Shown: in pieces, positions 28,430-37,943 of the stretch
Layout of the letters: every line of letters begins with the position of its first letter
Position numbering within the stretch: the first letter of the stretch is position 1
Assembly: GCF_001984155.1 (NCBI RefSeq)
Contig: NZ_MTQO01000054.1
Span: 310,001-374,000, forward strand
Source of the DNA: Actinosynnema sp. ALI-1.44
GTDB taxonomy: Bacteria > Actinomycetota > Actinomycetes > Mycobacteriales > Pseudonocardiaceae
Direction of reading: 5' to 3'
Length of the DNA: 64,000 nucleotides
Notes under the pieces: model-generated
What the model was told of the DNA's origin: nothing
The model's database searches: none
What the model saw: the letters and a program-made list of their open reading frames with translations, nothing else
Program-made: the position numbers and the translations under genes

Positions 28430-28959
28430 GGCCCCTCGGTCCATCCGTGCACGCGGGACGAGCCGTTGCCCTCGTCGTCCTGCTGGTGCTGGTGGTGTTG
28501 GTGGTGGTGTCCGGCCCACTTGCGGCGCAGGGCGCCCTGGACGGCCTGCGACACGAACGTGTTCAGCGACACCCCTTGTGACGCTGCTGCCTGCTCGGCC
28601 TGGCTCTTGATCTGCTCGAACATCCGCAGTGTCATCCGGCTGATGTTCTCCGCGCTGTTCTCGCCGCCGGGTGGCGGCGGTGGCGGCGGCTGCTCGGGTT
28701 CCGGCTGGGCCTTCGCCCTCGTCGGAGTGACGACGACCTGGGCGTCCCGGCCCGCCAGTTTCACTTCGACCACGTGGTCGTCCAGTGCCGCGGTGATCTC
28801 CGCGGCCACGTCGGACAGCGCGTTCATGAACGCGAGGCGGAGCGCGGGTTCGAGTGCGGCGGACAACACGGCCGCCGCCCGCCGGGTCTGCTCGTCCCCG
28901 GCTGAGGCGGTGGTGGCGAGGTCCTCCCGCAGTGAGTCGATGTACGGCGTGAGATCCAT
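28426..28959 (-). CDS. HicB-like ribbon-helix-helix protein with Pro-rich linker and His-rich tail
   Basis: The 177-aa protein has an N-terminal helical domain (1-80), a proline run (about 85-97) and an RHH segment (ISRMTLRMFEQIKSQAEQAAASQGVSLNTFVSQAVQGAL, about 105-145). It ends in a His/Gln-rich tail (GHHHQHHQHQQ). The RHH is of the HicB/Arc type and implies DNA binding. The first TGACGTCA of a five-site array overlaps its start codon, so it is very likely autoregulated. The His-rich tail might bind metal. There is no HicA toxin; its partner is the DUF4097 protein. Confidence 0.8.
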   Translation of the reverse strand: MDLTPYIDSLREDLATTASAGDEQTRRAAAVLSAALEPALRLAFMNALSDVAAEITAALDDHVVEVKLAGRDAQVVVTPTRAKAQPEPEQPPPPPPPGGENSAENISRMTLRMFEQIKSQAEQAAASQGVSLNTFVSQAVQGALRRKWAGHHHQHHQHQQDDEGNGSSRVHGWTEGP

Positions 28960-29022
28960 GACGTCACTATGACATCACTTGTGACGTCATAGCAAGGCGA
29001 AGTGACGTCACTGATGACATCA
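28959..29022. promoter_or_regulatory. Array of five TGACRTCA palindromes between the RHH operon and thyX
   Basis: TGACGTCA is found at 28959-28966, 28982-28989 and 29003-29010. TGACATCA is found at 28970-28977 and 29015-29022. Successive starts are 11, 12, 21 and 12 bp apart, so the sites fall on one helical face. This is the arrangement used by cooperative RHH repressors. The array fills the 89-bp gap and reaches 26 bp from the thyX start, so both divergent promoters are probably covered. Confidence 0.85.
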
Positions 29023-29048
29023 CGGGTTCGGCGGTTAGGCTCGGCGAC

Positions 29049-29801
29049 ATGACCGCGACCGTCGGGCCCAAGGTCCAGTTGATCGCCAGAACCGAGTTCC
29101 TGCCACCGGCTGACGTGCCCTGGTCGACCGACAGCGACGGCGGGCAGGCGCTCGCCGAGTTCGCGGGCCGGGCCTGCTACCAGTCGTGGAAGAAGCCGAA
29201 CCCGGCGACCGCGACCAACGCCGGTTACCTGCGCCACATCCTCGAGGTCGGGCACCTCTCGGTCCTCGAGCACGGCTCGGTGAGCTTCTACATCTCCGGC
29301 ATCTCCCGGTCGCTGACCCACGAGCTGATCCGGCACCGGCACTTCTCGTACTCCCAGCTCTCCCAGCGGTACGTGCCGGAGCACGAGGCCGCCGTGGTCG
29401 AGCCGGACGTGATCGCCGCCGACCCCGAGCTGCACGCCAAGTTCGCCGCGGCCGCGGACGCCGCGGTCGAGGCCTACAACGAGCTGCTCGCCGGTCTGGA
29501 GGAGAAGTTCGCCGACGAGCCGAACGCGACGCTGCGCCGCAAGCAGGCCCGTCAGGCCGCGCGCGCCGTCCTGCCGAACGCCACCGAGACCCGGATCGTG
29601 GTCACCGGGAACTACCGCGCCTGGCGGCACTTCATCGCCATGCGCGCCAGTGAGGCCGCCGACGTCGAGATCCGCGCTCTGGCCGTGGAATGCCTGCGGC
29701 AGCTGCAGAAAGTCGCGGAGAACGTGTTCAGCGACTTCGCCGTCACCGCACTGCCGGACGGCACCGAGGTCGCCAGCAGCCCATTGGTCACCGAAGGATG
29801 A
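29049..29801 (+). CDS. thyX: FAD-dependent thymidylate synthase
   Basis: The 250-aa protein carries the ThyX motif RHR-x7-S as [11 protein letters not shown] (R95-H96-R97). It makes dTMP from dUMP using FAD, NADPH and methylenetetrahydrofolate. thyX upstream of dapA is a known actinobacterial order; here several genes intervene. It is coupled by a 4-bp overlap to the ACT-domain gene. Confidence 0.97.
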   Translation: MTATVGPKVQLIARTEFLPPADVPWSTDSDGGQALAEFAGRACYQSWKKPNPATATNAGYLRHILEVGHLSVLEHGSVSFYISGISRSLTHELIRHRHFSYSQLSQRYVPEHEAAVVEPDVIAADPELHAKFAAAADAAVEAYNELLAGLEEKFADEPNATLRRKQARQAARAVLPNATETRIVVTGNYRAWRHFIAMRASEAADVEIRALAVECLRQLQKVAENVFSDFAVTALPDGTEVASSPLVTEG

Positions 29802-30181
29802 AGCGGCTGACGATCGACGTGCGTCCCGGCGAGTACGCCCTCGCCAAACTGCCGTCGGGATCCCCGCTGCCGTCCCTGCCCGCATCGGATGGTCTGGTGT
29901 CCATCACGAGCACGTCCGACGAGGTGTCCGTGGTCTCGCTGGCCGCGATCGCACCGGCAGGCGCCAAAGTGGACGACGGCTGGCGGCTGCTGACCGTACG
30001 CGGCCCGCTGGAGTTCACCCTCACCGGCATCATGGCGTCGTTGGCCGGATCGCTGGCCGCGGCGGGTGTTCCGCTCTACGCGATGTCCACCTACGACACC
30101 GACCACATCCTGGTCAAGGACGTGGACCTGGACCGCGCGGTGAACGCGCTGCGCGAAGCCGGCCACGAAGTGCACGCCTGA
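29798..30181 (+). CDS. ACT-domain protein
   Basis: The 127-aa protein belongs to the ACT_7/CASTOR-like group. It has two ACT-type beta-alpha-beta units, the second clear in [35 protein letters not shown] domains bind amino acids. Its ATG sits in the thyX stop, so the two are co-translated, though no functional link is known. A role in amino-acid sensing is inference. Confidence 0.85.
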   Translation: MKRLTIDVRPGEYALAKLPSGSPLPSLPASDGLVSITSTSDEVSVVSLAAIAPAGAKVDDGWRLLTVRGPLEFTLTGIMASLAGSLAAAGVPLYAMSTYDTDHILVKDVDLDRAVNALREAGHEVHA

Positions 30182-30232
30182 CTGCCCTTTCGGGATCGTG
30201 GTTCGGCGTTGTGCGGCCGTAGCGTGTCCGGC

Positions 30233-31705
30233 GTGCAACGAGGTGACCATCTGGGGGCCGGTCGCTACCGCGTGCTCGACGAGCTCGGGCGCGGCGGTAT
30301 GGGCGTCGTGTGGCTGGCTGAGGATTTGACGATCGGCCGTCGCGTGGCGGTCAAGGAACTGCATCTGCCGCAGGGCATCGCGCCGCAGGAACGGCAGGTG
30401 TTCGAGGAACGCGTGCTGCGCGAAGCGCGGACGGCGGGGCGCTTGAACGACCCCGGAATCGTCACCGTGCACGACATCCTCCGCGAGCACGGCTCGATGT
30501 TCATCGTGATGGAGCTGATCGAGGCGCCGAACCTGGCCGAGGTCGTCGAACGGCACGGCCCGCTCCCGCCCGAGCAGGTCCTCAGGATCGCCGAGCAGGT
30601 CCTCTCCGCGCTGGAGACGGCGCACGCGGCCGGGATCGTGCACCGGGATGTCAAGCCCAGCAACGTGATGGTCGCGTCGAACGGCCGGGTGAAGCTGACC
30701 GACTTCGGCATCGCGCAGTCCTTGGACGACTCGAAGCTCACCCAGAGCGGCACGCTGATCGGCTCGCCGACGTACATCTCGCCGGAGCGCCTGCTCGGCC
30801 GGGACGCGTCGCCCGCGTCGGACCTCTGGGCGCTGGGTGCCACGTTGTTCTTCGCCTCGGAGGGGTTCGGCGCGTACGACCGGCCGAGCACGCCCGCGTC
30901 GATTCAGGCGATCATGAACGAGCGGGTGGAGGTCCGCAGGGCGCACGGGCCACTGGCCAACCTGATCATGGGCCTGCTGGATCCGGACCCGGACACACGG
31001 CTGACCGGCGGCCAGGTCAGGTACCTGATCGAGCAGGTGCGCCAGAAGCCGCTCGCGCCTCAGCCCATGGCCGGACCGGCCGTGACGAAGCCCTTGCCGC
31101 GCAAGAGCCGTGGGCTGGTGTTCGCGGTGGTCGCCATCGTGCTGGCCTCCGCTGTCGCGGGCGTGCTCGCGCTCACCGGCGTGTTCGATGGCAAGTCCGC
31201 GAACGAGTCCGCCGCGTCGACGAGCGGTCCGGCGGCCCCGGGACCGGCCGTCGGGGACGAACCGTCGGAAGCGAGCGCTGAGAAGAAGCCGGACACCCAG
31301 TCCGCCGACAAGCCGGCGACTGGTCAGAAGACCCAGACCTACGGCAGCGACGGCGACGTCAAGAACCTCGACGTGGTCTCGTATGGCGAGAAAGGCTCGT
31401 GTTACAACGGTCTTGATCTCAACGAGACGCATTTCGACTGCACCACGGAGCACCACACCGAGATCTTCAAGCAGGTCGAGCTGAACTACGAGTCCGGCGA
31501 GTGGCCCGGCCCCGAAAAGCTGGTCACGATGGGCGAGCAGGGCTGCACCGAGGCGTTCGGGGAACTGGCGGCCAAGGACGGGTTGAAGTTCTGGACGCTG
31601 GTGCCGACCAAGACCACGTGGGAGGACAGCAAACGCCGCAAGGCGTTGTGCGTCGTGGCCAAAGCCGACGGTGGCAAACTGACCGGATCGGTTGCCGGTA
31701 ACTGA
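30233..31705 (+). CDS. Membrane Ser/Thr protein kinase, copy 1
   Basis: The protein of about 490 residues has a cytoplasmic kinase domain (10-270). It has the Gly loop GRGGMGVV, VAVKEL lysine, HRDVKPSN (D139) and DFG (TDFGIAQS), so it is catalytically complete. A helix at 293-318 is followed by a disordered linker rich in S/A/P/K. The C-terminal extracytoplasmic domain (about 375-490) has Cys residues and a CTTEHHTEIF motif, like septum-formation-type domains. There are no PASTA repeats. The GTG at 30233 is chosen by alignment with the second kinase. It is tandem with a close paralogue. Confidence 0.92.
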   Translation: MQRGDHLGAGRYRVLDELGRGGMGVVWLAEDLTIGRRVAVKELHLPQGIAPQERQVFEERVLREARTAGRLNDPGIVTVHDILREHGSMFIVMELIEAPNLAEVVERHGPLPPEQVLRIAEQVLSALETAHAAGIVHRDVKPSNVMVASNGRVKLTDFGIAQSLDDSKLTQSGTLIGSPTYISPERLLGRDASPASDLWALGATLFFASEGFGAYDRPSTPASIQAIMNERVEVRRAHGPLANLIMGLLDPDPDTRLTGGQVRYLIEQVRQKPLAPQPMAGPAVTKPLPRKSRGLVFAVVAIVLASAVAGVLALTGVFDGKSANESAASTSGPAAPGPAVGDEPSEASAEKKPDTQSADKPATGQKTQTYGSDGDVKNLDVVSYGEKGSCYNGLDLNETHFDCTTEHHTEIFKQVELNYESGEWPGPEKLVTMGEQGCTEAFGELAAKDGLKFWTLVPTKTTWEDSKRRKALCVVAKADGGKLTGSVAGN

Positions 31706-31776
31706 ACGGCGTTGCCCTTTCGGGCAACCTCGGGGAACCGCTCGGGCCCTGGCGGCGGGGGAGTTAGAGTTCCGGC

Positions 31777-33237
31777 GTGTCCCAGGAGTACGCACAGCAG
31801 CAACGCATCGTCAGCGGCCGCTACGTGATCGTGCGGGAGATCGGCCGCGGTGGGATGGGCGTGGTCTGGCTGGCCGAGGACCGCACGCTCGGCCGCAAGG
31901 TGGCGATCAAGGAACTGCACCTGCCGGAGGGCATCGACCCGCAGGAACGCCACATCTTCGAGGAACGGGTGCTGCGCGAGGCGCGGACCGCGGGCAGGCT
32001 CAACGACCCCGCGATCGTCACCGTCTACGACGTCGTCCAGGAACACGGCAACACGTTCATCGTGATGGAGCTGATCGAGGCCCCCACGCTGACCGACATC
32101 GTGCGCAGGCAGGGCGCGTTGAACGAGGCGTACACCGCGCAGATCGCCGTGCAGCTGGTGTCCGCTTTGGAGACCGCGCACCGCGCCGGGATCGTGCACC
32201 GGGATGTCAAGCCCAGCAACGTGATGATCGACTCCAACGGCCGGGTGAAGCTGACCGACTTCGGCATCGCGCAGTCCACCGACGACCCGCGGCTGACCAC
32301 CAGCGGCACGCTGATCGGCTCGCCGACGTACATGTCGCCCGAGCGCCTGCAGGGCCACGAGGCCGTGCCCGCGTCGGATCTGTGGGCGCTGGGTGCCACG
32401 TTGTTCTTCGCGGTCGAGGGCTACGGCGCGTACGACCGGCAGACCACGGCCGCGTCGATCCAGGCGATCATGAACGAGGTCGCGTTCCTGACCCGCTGCC
32501 GCGGCCCGCTGGCCTCGTTGATCATGGGGCTGTTGAACTCGAACCCGGACGGGCGGCCGACCGCGCCGCAGGTCCGCGCCCTGCTGGGGCAGGCGACGCA
32601 GGTGGCGATGAACACCGGCCCGACCGCGCCGGTGTGGTCGGCGCAACCGCCGTCGACCGGCGCCCAGCAGCCCAAGAGCCGCCGTCCGCAGGTGATCGCG
32701 CTGGTCGCGGTGCTCGCCGTGGTGATGCTCACCGCGGGCTGGTTCGGCCGCGGCCTGTTCACGTCGACCGCGGCCGCCGGTGACAACGGCAAGCTCCAGC
32801 CGACGCTGACCTACGGGCTCGGCGGCAACATCCCAGTCTTCGACGTGTACTTCAGTTCGGGCAAGTCCTGCCTCAACGCGGTGCCCGCGGACAAGACGCA
32901 GTACGACGGGGTCGTCGACTGCGACAAGGAGAGCCACCGCGCCGAGGTCTTCATGGAGTACAAGACCGGCATGAAGACAGCGGACAAGGACAAGGGCAAA
33001 CCCGGCACTACTTATCCCGCGGACGGCGCGTTGCAGCGTTTCGCCGAAAGTTCGTGCGCCATGTTCTACGCGTCCGACGAAGTGGTCAAAGGCGACAAGG
33101 CGATGAATGTCGTTGCGCTTGTTCCCTCACAGGACGCTTGGGCAGGCAAGTCGCCGCAGCGCTCGATCTACTGCCTCGCGTGGCCGCAGGACGGCTCCGC
33201 CATGACCGGCTCGATCGTCCCGGATGAGAATTCCTGA
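31777..33237 (+). CDS. Membrane Ser/Thr protein kinase, copy 2
   Basis: The 486-aa paralogue of the preceding kinase has the same layout: kinase 18-275 (HRD D143), membrane helix near 306-328 and a Cys-containing external domain. The external domain has VDCDKESHRAEVF, matching the first copy's CTTEHHTEIF position. The kinase halves are highly similar, with identical segments such as IVHRDVKPSNVM and LTDFGIAQS. The external domains differ, as expected for a duplication that diverged in ligand recognition. Confidence 0.92.
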   Translation: MSQEYAQQQRIVSGRYVIVREIGRGGMGVVWLAEDRTLGRKVAIKELHLPEGIDPQERHIFEERVLREARTAGRLNDPAIVTVYDVVQEHGNTFIVMELIEAPTLTDIVRRQGALNEAYTAQIAVQLVSALETAHRAGIVHRDVKPSNVMIDSNGRVKLTDFGIAQSTDDPRLTTSGTLIGSPTYMSPERLQGHEAVPASDLWALGATLFFAVEGYGAYDRQTTAASIQAIMNEVAFLTRCRGPLASLIMGLLNSNPDGRPTAPQVRALLGQATQVAMNTGPTAPVWSAQPPSTGAQQPKSRRPQVIALVAVLAVVMLTAGWFGRGLFTSTAAAGDNGKLQPTLTYGLGGNIPVFDVYFSSGKSCLNAVPADKTQYDGVVDCDKESHRAEVFMEYKTGMKTADKDKGKPGTTYPADGALQRFAESSCAMFYASDEVVKGDKAMNVVALVPSQDAWAGKSPQRSIYCLAWPQDGSAMTGSIVPDENS

Positions 33238-33250
33238 GTACCGTGTCGGT

Positions 33251-33877
33251 ATGGGTCTCGCGAGCGACGAACGTGAACGGCTGAGCATCCTGTTCGAAGA
33301 GGTCGGCCCCGATGCGCCGACCCTCTGCGAAGGCTGGCAGACCAGGGACCTGGCCGCGCACCTGGTGCTGCGCGACCGCCGCCCGGACGCGGCCGGGGGC
33401 ATCGCCGTGCCCGCGCTCGCCGCCCGCACCCGGCGCGTCCAGGACGAGTTCGCCGCGAAACCGTGGGACGACCTGGTCGACCTGGTGCGCACGGGCCCGC
33501 CGCGCTGGTCGCCGTTCAGCCTCGGAGCGCTCAACGACCTGATCAACGGCGCCGAGTACTTCATCCACCACGAGGACGTCCGCCGTGCCGTCCCGGGCTG
33601 GGAGCCGCGCCCGTCGGATCCGTCGCGTGACGAACTGCTGTGGCGCACGCTCCGGTACGCGGGACGCCGCGCGTACCGCCACAGCGTGGTCGGTGTGCTG
33701 CTGCGACGGCCGGACGGCGAGACCATCGTGGGGCATCGCGGCCCGAACGCGGTGACGATTTCGGGCGCCCCGGGAGAGCTGTTGCTGCACGCGTTCGGAC
33801 GTGACGAATGCCGTGTCGAATTCTCCGGCGACGAGGTCGCTGTGGCGGAGATCCGGGGCACGAAACGAAGCTTTTAA
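33251..33877 (+). CDS. TIGR03085-type maleylpyruvate isomerase-like metal-binding protein
   Basis: The 208-aa protein has a DinB/MDMPI-like helical bundle with LCEGWQTRDLAAHLVLRDRRPD. The His pair AEYFIHHEDVRRA in mid-protein is typical of the mycothiol-dependent maleylpyruvate isomerase superfamily and its TIGR03085 branch. A metal-dependent, mycothiol-linked role is inferred. The start at 33251 is preferred over an upstream ATG that overlaps the kinase gene. Confidence 0.82.
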   Translation: MGLASDERERLSILFEEVGPDAPTLCEGWQTRDLAAHLVLRDRRPDAAGGIAVPALAARTRRVQDEFAAKPWDDLVDLVRTGPPRWSPFSLGALNDLINGAEYFIHHEDVRRAVPGWEPRPSDPSRDELLWRTLRYAGRRAYRHSVVGVLLRRPDGETIVGHRGPNAVTISGAPGELLLHAFGRDECRVEFSGDEVAVAEIRGTKRSF

Positions 33878-33962
33878 AGCAGGGACGGCCAGTCGCCGTC
33901 GAATTTCCGCCAAAGGGATGCTGAGGCATATCCCCGCAGGTGAAGCGGGTATCTTCAGCGAC

Positions 33963-34922
33963 ATGACCAGATGTCCTTCCGCTGCTCCCGGTCGTCCGTT
34001 CGGCCGTGTTCTGACCGCGATGGTCACCCCGTTCGACGCGAGTGGCGCGCTTGATCTGGCCAAGGCCCAGGAGCTCGCCACCCACCTGGTCGCCCTCGGC
34101 AACGACGGGCTCGTGCTCAACGGCACCACCGGCGAAGCGCCGACCACGACCGACGACGAGAAGGTCGAACTGGTCCGTGCCGTCGCCGACGCCGTCGGCG
34201 ACCGCGCCACCCTCGTCAGCGGTGGCAGCACGTACGACACAGCGCACAGCGTGAAGCTCTCGAAGAAGCTCGAGGCCGCGGGAGCGCACGGCCTGCTCGC
34301 GGTGACCCCGTACTACTCGCGGCCGTCCCAGGCGGGCCTGATCGCGCACTTCACCGCGATCGCCGACGCCACGGACCTGCCGGTGATGCTCTACGACATC
34401 CCGCCGCGCGCGGTCACCCCGATCGAGACCGCGACCCTGTTCCGCCTGGCCGAGCACTCGCGGATCGTCGCGGTGAAGGACGCCAAGGGCGACCTGAACG
34501 CCGGGTGCGACGTGATGGCCAACACCGGCCTGGCCTACTACTCGGGCGACGACGTGCTGAACCTGCCGTGGCTGTCGGTCGGCGCCGTCGGGTTCGCCAG
34601 CGTGATCGGGCACGTGGTGGCCGATCGCCTGCGGCTGATGCTGGACGCGTACGAGTCCGGCGACGTCAAGGGCGCGCTGGCGCACAACCGCGGCCTGGTC
34701 GCCGTGAACCGCGCCATGGGCCGTACCGGCCCCGGCCTTGGCCTGGCGTTCGTCAAGACGGCGCTGCGGCTGCGTGGCCTCGACGTGGGTGACCCGAGGC
34801 TGCCGATCATGCCCGCGACCGACGAGCAGACCGCCGCGATCGCCGCCGATCTGGCTGTTTCCGGCGTGTCGCTCGGACTGCCTGACGCCGTGCGATCGTC
34901 ATCTGAGACGGTTAGTAGGTGA
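33963..34922 (+). CDS. dapA: 4-hydroxy-tetrahydrodipicolinate synthase
   Basis: The 319-aa TIM-barrel aldolase has the GTTGE motif (T55, T56), Y144 in LYDIP and the Schiff-base lysine K172 in VAVKDAKGD. It condenses pyruvate with aspartate semialdehyde, the step before DapB (gene at 8469). An upstream in-frame extension is not supported. The stop overlaps the GTG of rnj by 4 bp, an order conserved in actinomycetes. Confidence 0.97.
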   Translation: MTRCPSAAPGRPFGRVLTAMVTPFDASGALDLAKAQELATHLVALGNDGLVLNGTTGEAPTTTDDEKVELVRAVADAVGDRATLVSGGSTYDTAHSVKLSKKLEAAGAHGLLAVTPYYSRPSQAGLIAHFTAIADATDLPVMLYDIPPRAVTPIETATLFRLAEHSRIVAVKDAKGDLNAGCDVMANTGLAYYSGDDVLNLPWLSVGAVGFASVIGHVVADRLRLMLDAYESGDVKGALAHNRGLVAVNRAMGRTGPGLGLAFVKTALRLRGLDVGDPRLPIMPATDEQTAAIAADLAVSGVSLGLPDAVRSSSETVSR

Positions 34923-36601
34923 TCGATACCTCGCAGAACCTCCCGCCGCGGCTGGCCGAGGGCGGGCTCCGCGTGGTCGCTCTCGGCGGAATCGGCGAGG
35001 TCGGCCGCAACATGACGGTCTTCGAGTACGACGGCAGGCTGCTGATCGTCGACTGCGGCGTGCTGTTCCCCGAGGACCAGCAGCCCGGCGTCGACCTGAT
35101 CCTGCCGGACTTCCGTGCGATCGAGGACCGCCTGGACGACGTCGACGGGATCGTGCTGACGCACGGCCACGAGGACCACATCGGAGCGGTCCCGTTCCTG
35201 CTCAGACTGCGCGCGGACCTCCCGGTGATCGGCTCGAGGTTCACCCTCGCGCTGCTGGCCGCCAAGTGCAAGGAACACCGCCAGGACCCGGTGCTCGTGG
35301 AGGTGACCGAGCGCGAGCGGCGCAGCGCCGGCCCGTTCGACCTGGAGTTCTTCGCGGTCAACCACTCCATTCCGGACGCGTTGGCCGTGGCGATCCGCAC
35401 ACCGGCGGGCCTCGTGCTGCACACCGGCGACATCAAGCTCGACCAGCTGCCGCTGGACGGCAGGCTGACCGACCTCGGCGGGTTCTCGCAGCTCGGCGAC
35501 GAAGGCGTCGACCTGTTCCTGGTGGACTCGACGAACGCCGAGGTCCCCGGGTTCGTGACGCCGGAGCGCGAGATCGGCCCGGTGATCGACAACGTCATCG
35601 CGCGGGCCACCCAGCGGGTGATCGTGGCGTGTTTCGCCAGCCACGTGCATCGCGTGCAGCAGGTGCTGGACGTCGCGGTGAAGCACGGCAGGCGGGTGGC
35701 GTTCGTCGGCCGTTCGATGGTCCGCAACATGGGCATCGCCGGTGAGCTGGGCCTGCTGACCATGCCGGAGAACCTGCTGATCGACCTGCACGAGGCGATG
35801 GAGCTGCCGGAGAACGAGGTGTTGTTCGTCTCGACCGGCAGCCAGGGCGAGCCGTTGTCGGCGCTGTCCAGGATGGCCCGTGGCGAGCACAGGCAGATCT
35901 CGATCCGTCCGGGTGACACGGTCGTGCTGGCGAGTTCACTGATCCCCGGCAACGAGACCGCCGTGTTCGGCGTGGTCAACGGCCTCGCCCGGCTCGGTGC
36001 GCACGTCGTGCACCAGGGCAACGCGAAGGTGCACGTGTCCGGGCACGCGTCGGCGGGCGAGTTGTTGTACCTGTACAACGCAGTCCGGCCGTCCAACGTG
36101 ATGCCGGTGCACGGCGAATGGCGGCACCTGCGGGCCAACGCCGCGCTGGCCATCGCCACGGGCGTCGCTGAGAGCCAGGTGGTGCTGGCCGAGGACGGTG
36201 TGGTGGTCGACCTGGTCGACGGCATCGCCCGGATCGTCGGCCGCGTCGAGGTCGGGCACGTCTACGTCGACGGGTTGTCCGTCGGTGATGTGGGCGAGTC
36301 GACTTTGTCCGACCGCCTCGTCCTGGGCGAGGGCGGTTTCATCTCGATCACCGTCGCGGTGGAGGGGGGCACCGGCCGTGCCGTGACGCCGCCGAGCATC
36401 TCCGGCCGCGGTTTCTCCGACGACCCCAAGGCGTTGGACGAGGTCGTCGCCCTGGTGGAGATGGAGTTGTCGCGCACGGAAGCCGAAGGCATCACCGACA
36501 CGCACCGCATCGCGCAGATCGTCCGCCGGGTCGTGGGCCGCTGGGTCGCGGAGAAGTACCGCAGGCGCCCGATGATCGTGCCGACTGTCATTCCAGTGTG
36601 A
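34919..36601 (+). CDS. rnj: Ribonuclease J
   Basis: The 560-aa metallo-beta-lactamase/beta-CASP nuclease has the metal motif H82-G-H84-E-D86-H87-I-G, later His/Asp ligands (NHSIPDAL, HTGDIKLD) and a C-terminal RNase J domain. It has 5'-3' exonuclease and endonuclease activity in mRNA and rRNA processing and can work with PNPase. The GTG start is coupled to dapA. Confidence 0.97.
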   Translation: MIDTSQNLPPRLAEGGLRVVALGGIGEVGRNMTVFEYDGRLLIVDCGVLFPEDQQPGVDLILPDFRAIEDRLDDVDGIVLTHGHEDHIGAVPFLLRLRADLPVIGSRFTLALLAAKCKEHRQDPVLVEVTERERRSAGPFDLEFFAVNHSIPDALAVAIRTPAGLVLHTGDIKLDQLPLDGRLTDLGGFSQLGDEGVDLFLVDSTNAEVPGFVTPEREIGPVIDNVIARATQRVIVACFASHVHRVQQVLDVAVKHGRRVAFVGRSMVRNMGIAGELGLLTMPENLLIDLHEAMELPENEVLFVSTGSQGEPLSALSRMARGEHRQISIRPGDTVVLASSLIPGNETAVFGVVNGLARLGAHVVHQGNAKVHVSGHASAGELLYLYNAVRPSNVMPVHGEWRHLRANAALAIATGVAESQVVLAEDGVVVDLVDGIARIVGRVEVGHVYVDGLSVGDVGESTLSDRLVLGEGGFISITVAVEGGTGRAVTPPSISGRGFSDDPKALDEVVALVEMELSRTEAEGITDTHRIAQIVRRVVGRWVAEKYRRRPMIVPTVIPV

Positions 36602-36606
36602 ACGGA

Positions 36607-36641
36607 CGCGGGCCTCCTTCCCGGCTGGAAGGAGGCCCGCG
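36607..36641 (+). terminator. 15-bp hairpin after rnj
   Basis: A perfect 15-bp stem (36607-36621 and 36627-36641, loop CGGCT) begins 6 bp after the rnj stop. It likely ends the dapA-rnj transcript. No long T-run follows. Confidence 0.8.
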
Positions 36642-36795
36642 CGCTCCAACCCCGGACCGCGATCGGGTAGATCGCGCCACCCGCGTCGCCCTTGCAGATA
36701 CCTGGCTGGTCCGCGCCCACGGTGAAGTCTGGGTGGCTGCTGCCTCTTCGGCCGCCTTCTGCCCCACTTCCTTGGCCAGCCGCGTCATACGCGAC

Positions 36796-36823
36796 AGGGC
36801 CCGACCGCGTGCGGCCGGGCCCT
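36796..36823 (-). terminator. Hairpin after the EamA gene
   Basis: AGGGCCCG (36796-36803) and CGGGCCCT (36816-36823) form an 8-bp stem 15 bp beyond the stop of the minus-strand transporter. With the rnj hairpin it separates the convergent units. The 237-bp gap (36602-36838) holds nothing else recognisable. Confidence 0.6.
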
Positions 36824-36838
36824 ACCCCCAGTGTGTTT

Positions 36839-37834
36839 TCACGTTTTCGTCGGTGTGGACAAGCTTCCCGCCACGATCGCGGTGCCGTCATCAGGCCTCG
36901 GGTGGAGTTCCTGTCCTGCCGAGGGTTGAGACGCACGCTGGACCACGAAGGCTCCCGCCAACAGCGTGATACCGCCCATGATCTGGATCACAGTGAGCTC
37001 CTCGTCGAGCACCGCCCACGCGACAGCGGTGGCGATCACCGGCTCGGCCAGCGACAACACACTGACCACAGTGGACGGCAAGTGTCGCAGTGCGCTCATC
37101 CCGACCGAGTAGGCGATCGCGGTCGACAGGACGGCGACCGCGACCAGGAGCGTCCACACGGGACCAAGCGGCGTCGGCTTGACCAGGATGTCGCGCGGCA
37201 GCGTCCACGGTGGCGCGATGACGAACAGGATCACCGCGCCGACGAACAAGCCGTAGGTCGCCATCGTCAGCGGGTGCATCGTCGTCAGGCCGTGCTCACC
37301 GACGAGGAAGTAGCAAGCGGCACAGATCGCGGACGCGACACCGGCGAGCACACCGATCGTGTCCAGCCGCAAGCCGTCCCACACCTGCGCGACCATCGCG
37401 AGCCCGAACACGGCGACGGCGGTGCCCGCCCACGCCTTCGCGGGCAGGACAGTCTTGCGGACGAACCGGATCCACAGGGCGACCAGCAGCGGAGAGGTGA
37501 ACTCCAGCAGCATGGCGATGCCGACGGGCAGCCGGGAAACCCCGGCGAAGTACATGGTCTGCGCCCCGGCGACCCCGAACAGGCCGAAGCCGAGGATCAC
37601 CCGCCAGTCCCGCCTGCCGACCCGGAGGAAGCGGGGGCTGAAGACGGCGACACCGACGCCGAGGAGAACCGCGGCCAGCCCGATCCGCACGCTGACCACC
37701 TGCTGCGGCGTCAGCCCGGCCGCCATGGCCGGTTTCGCCAGCGGCCCTGACGTGGCGAAGAACGCCGACGCGGCCAGGACGAGAGCGGTTCCCCGTGCGC
37801 GAGTGGTAACCAGTGTCTTCGTTTTGGTGGTCAC
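36839..37834 (-). CDS. EamA/DMT-family transporter (RhtA-like)
   Basis: The 331-aa protein has ten helices in two EamA repeats (ASAFFATSGPLAKPAM ... GLFGVAGAQTMYFAGVSRLPVGIAMLLEFTSPL), the style of RhtA/YdeD metabolite exporters. The GTG start is supported by frame and length. It is monocistronic. The substrate is unknown. Confidence 0.88.
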   Translation of the reverse strand: MTTKTKTLVTTRARGTALVLAASAFFATSGPLAKPAMAAGLTPQQVVSVRIGLAAVLLGVGVAVFSPRFLRVGRRDWRVILGFGLFGVAGAQTMYFAGVSRLPVGIAMLLEFTSPLLVALWIRFVRKTVLPAKAWAGTAVAVFGLAMVAQVWDGLRLDTIGVLAGVASAICAACYFLVGEHGLTTMHPLTMATYGLFVGAVILFVIAPPWTLPRDILVKPTPLGPVWTLLVAVAVLSTAIAYSVGMSALRHLPSTVVSVLSLAEPVIATAVAWAVLDEELTVIQIMGGITLLAGAFVVQRASQPSAGQELHPRPDDGTAIVAGSLSTPTKT

Positions 37835-37943
37835 TCATGCCAGTCTGCGATTCCCGACGGCCTCCACGCGCCCGATTTCCCAGCATGCAGGAAGCGGCGG
37901 GATCACCGCCCCGCCATCAGCCGGTTGAATCGATCACGCCGAA

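Noticed and set aside
28959-29022. CRISPR-like array of short repeats
   Set aside because: The units are 8-bp palindromes with spacers of 3-13 bp and no conserved repeats of CRISPR length. They fit an operator array.
29612-31795. 727-codon minus-strand frame over the ACT and kinase genes
   Set aside because: It is antisense to genes with intact motifs, and it is Arg/His-rich.
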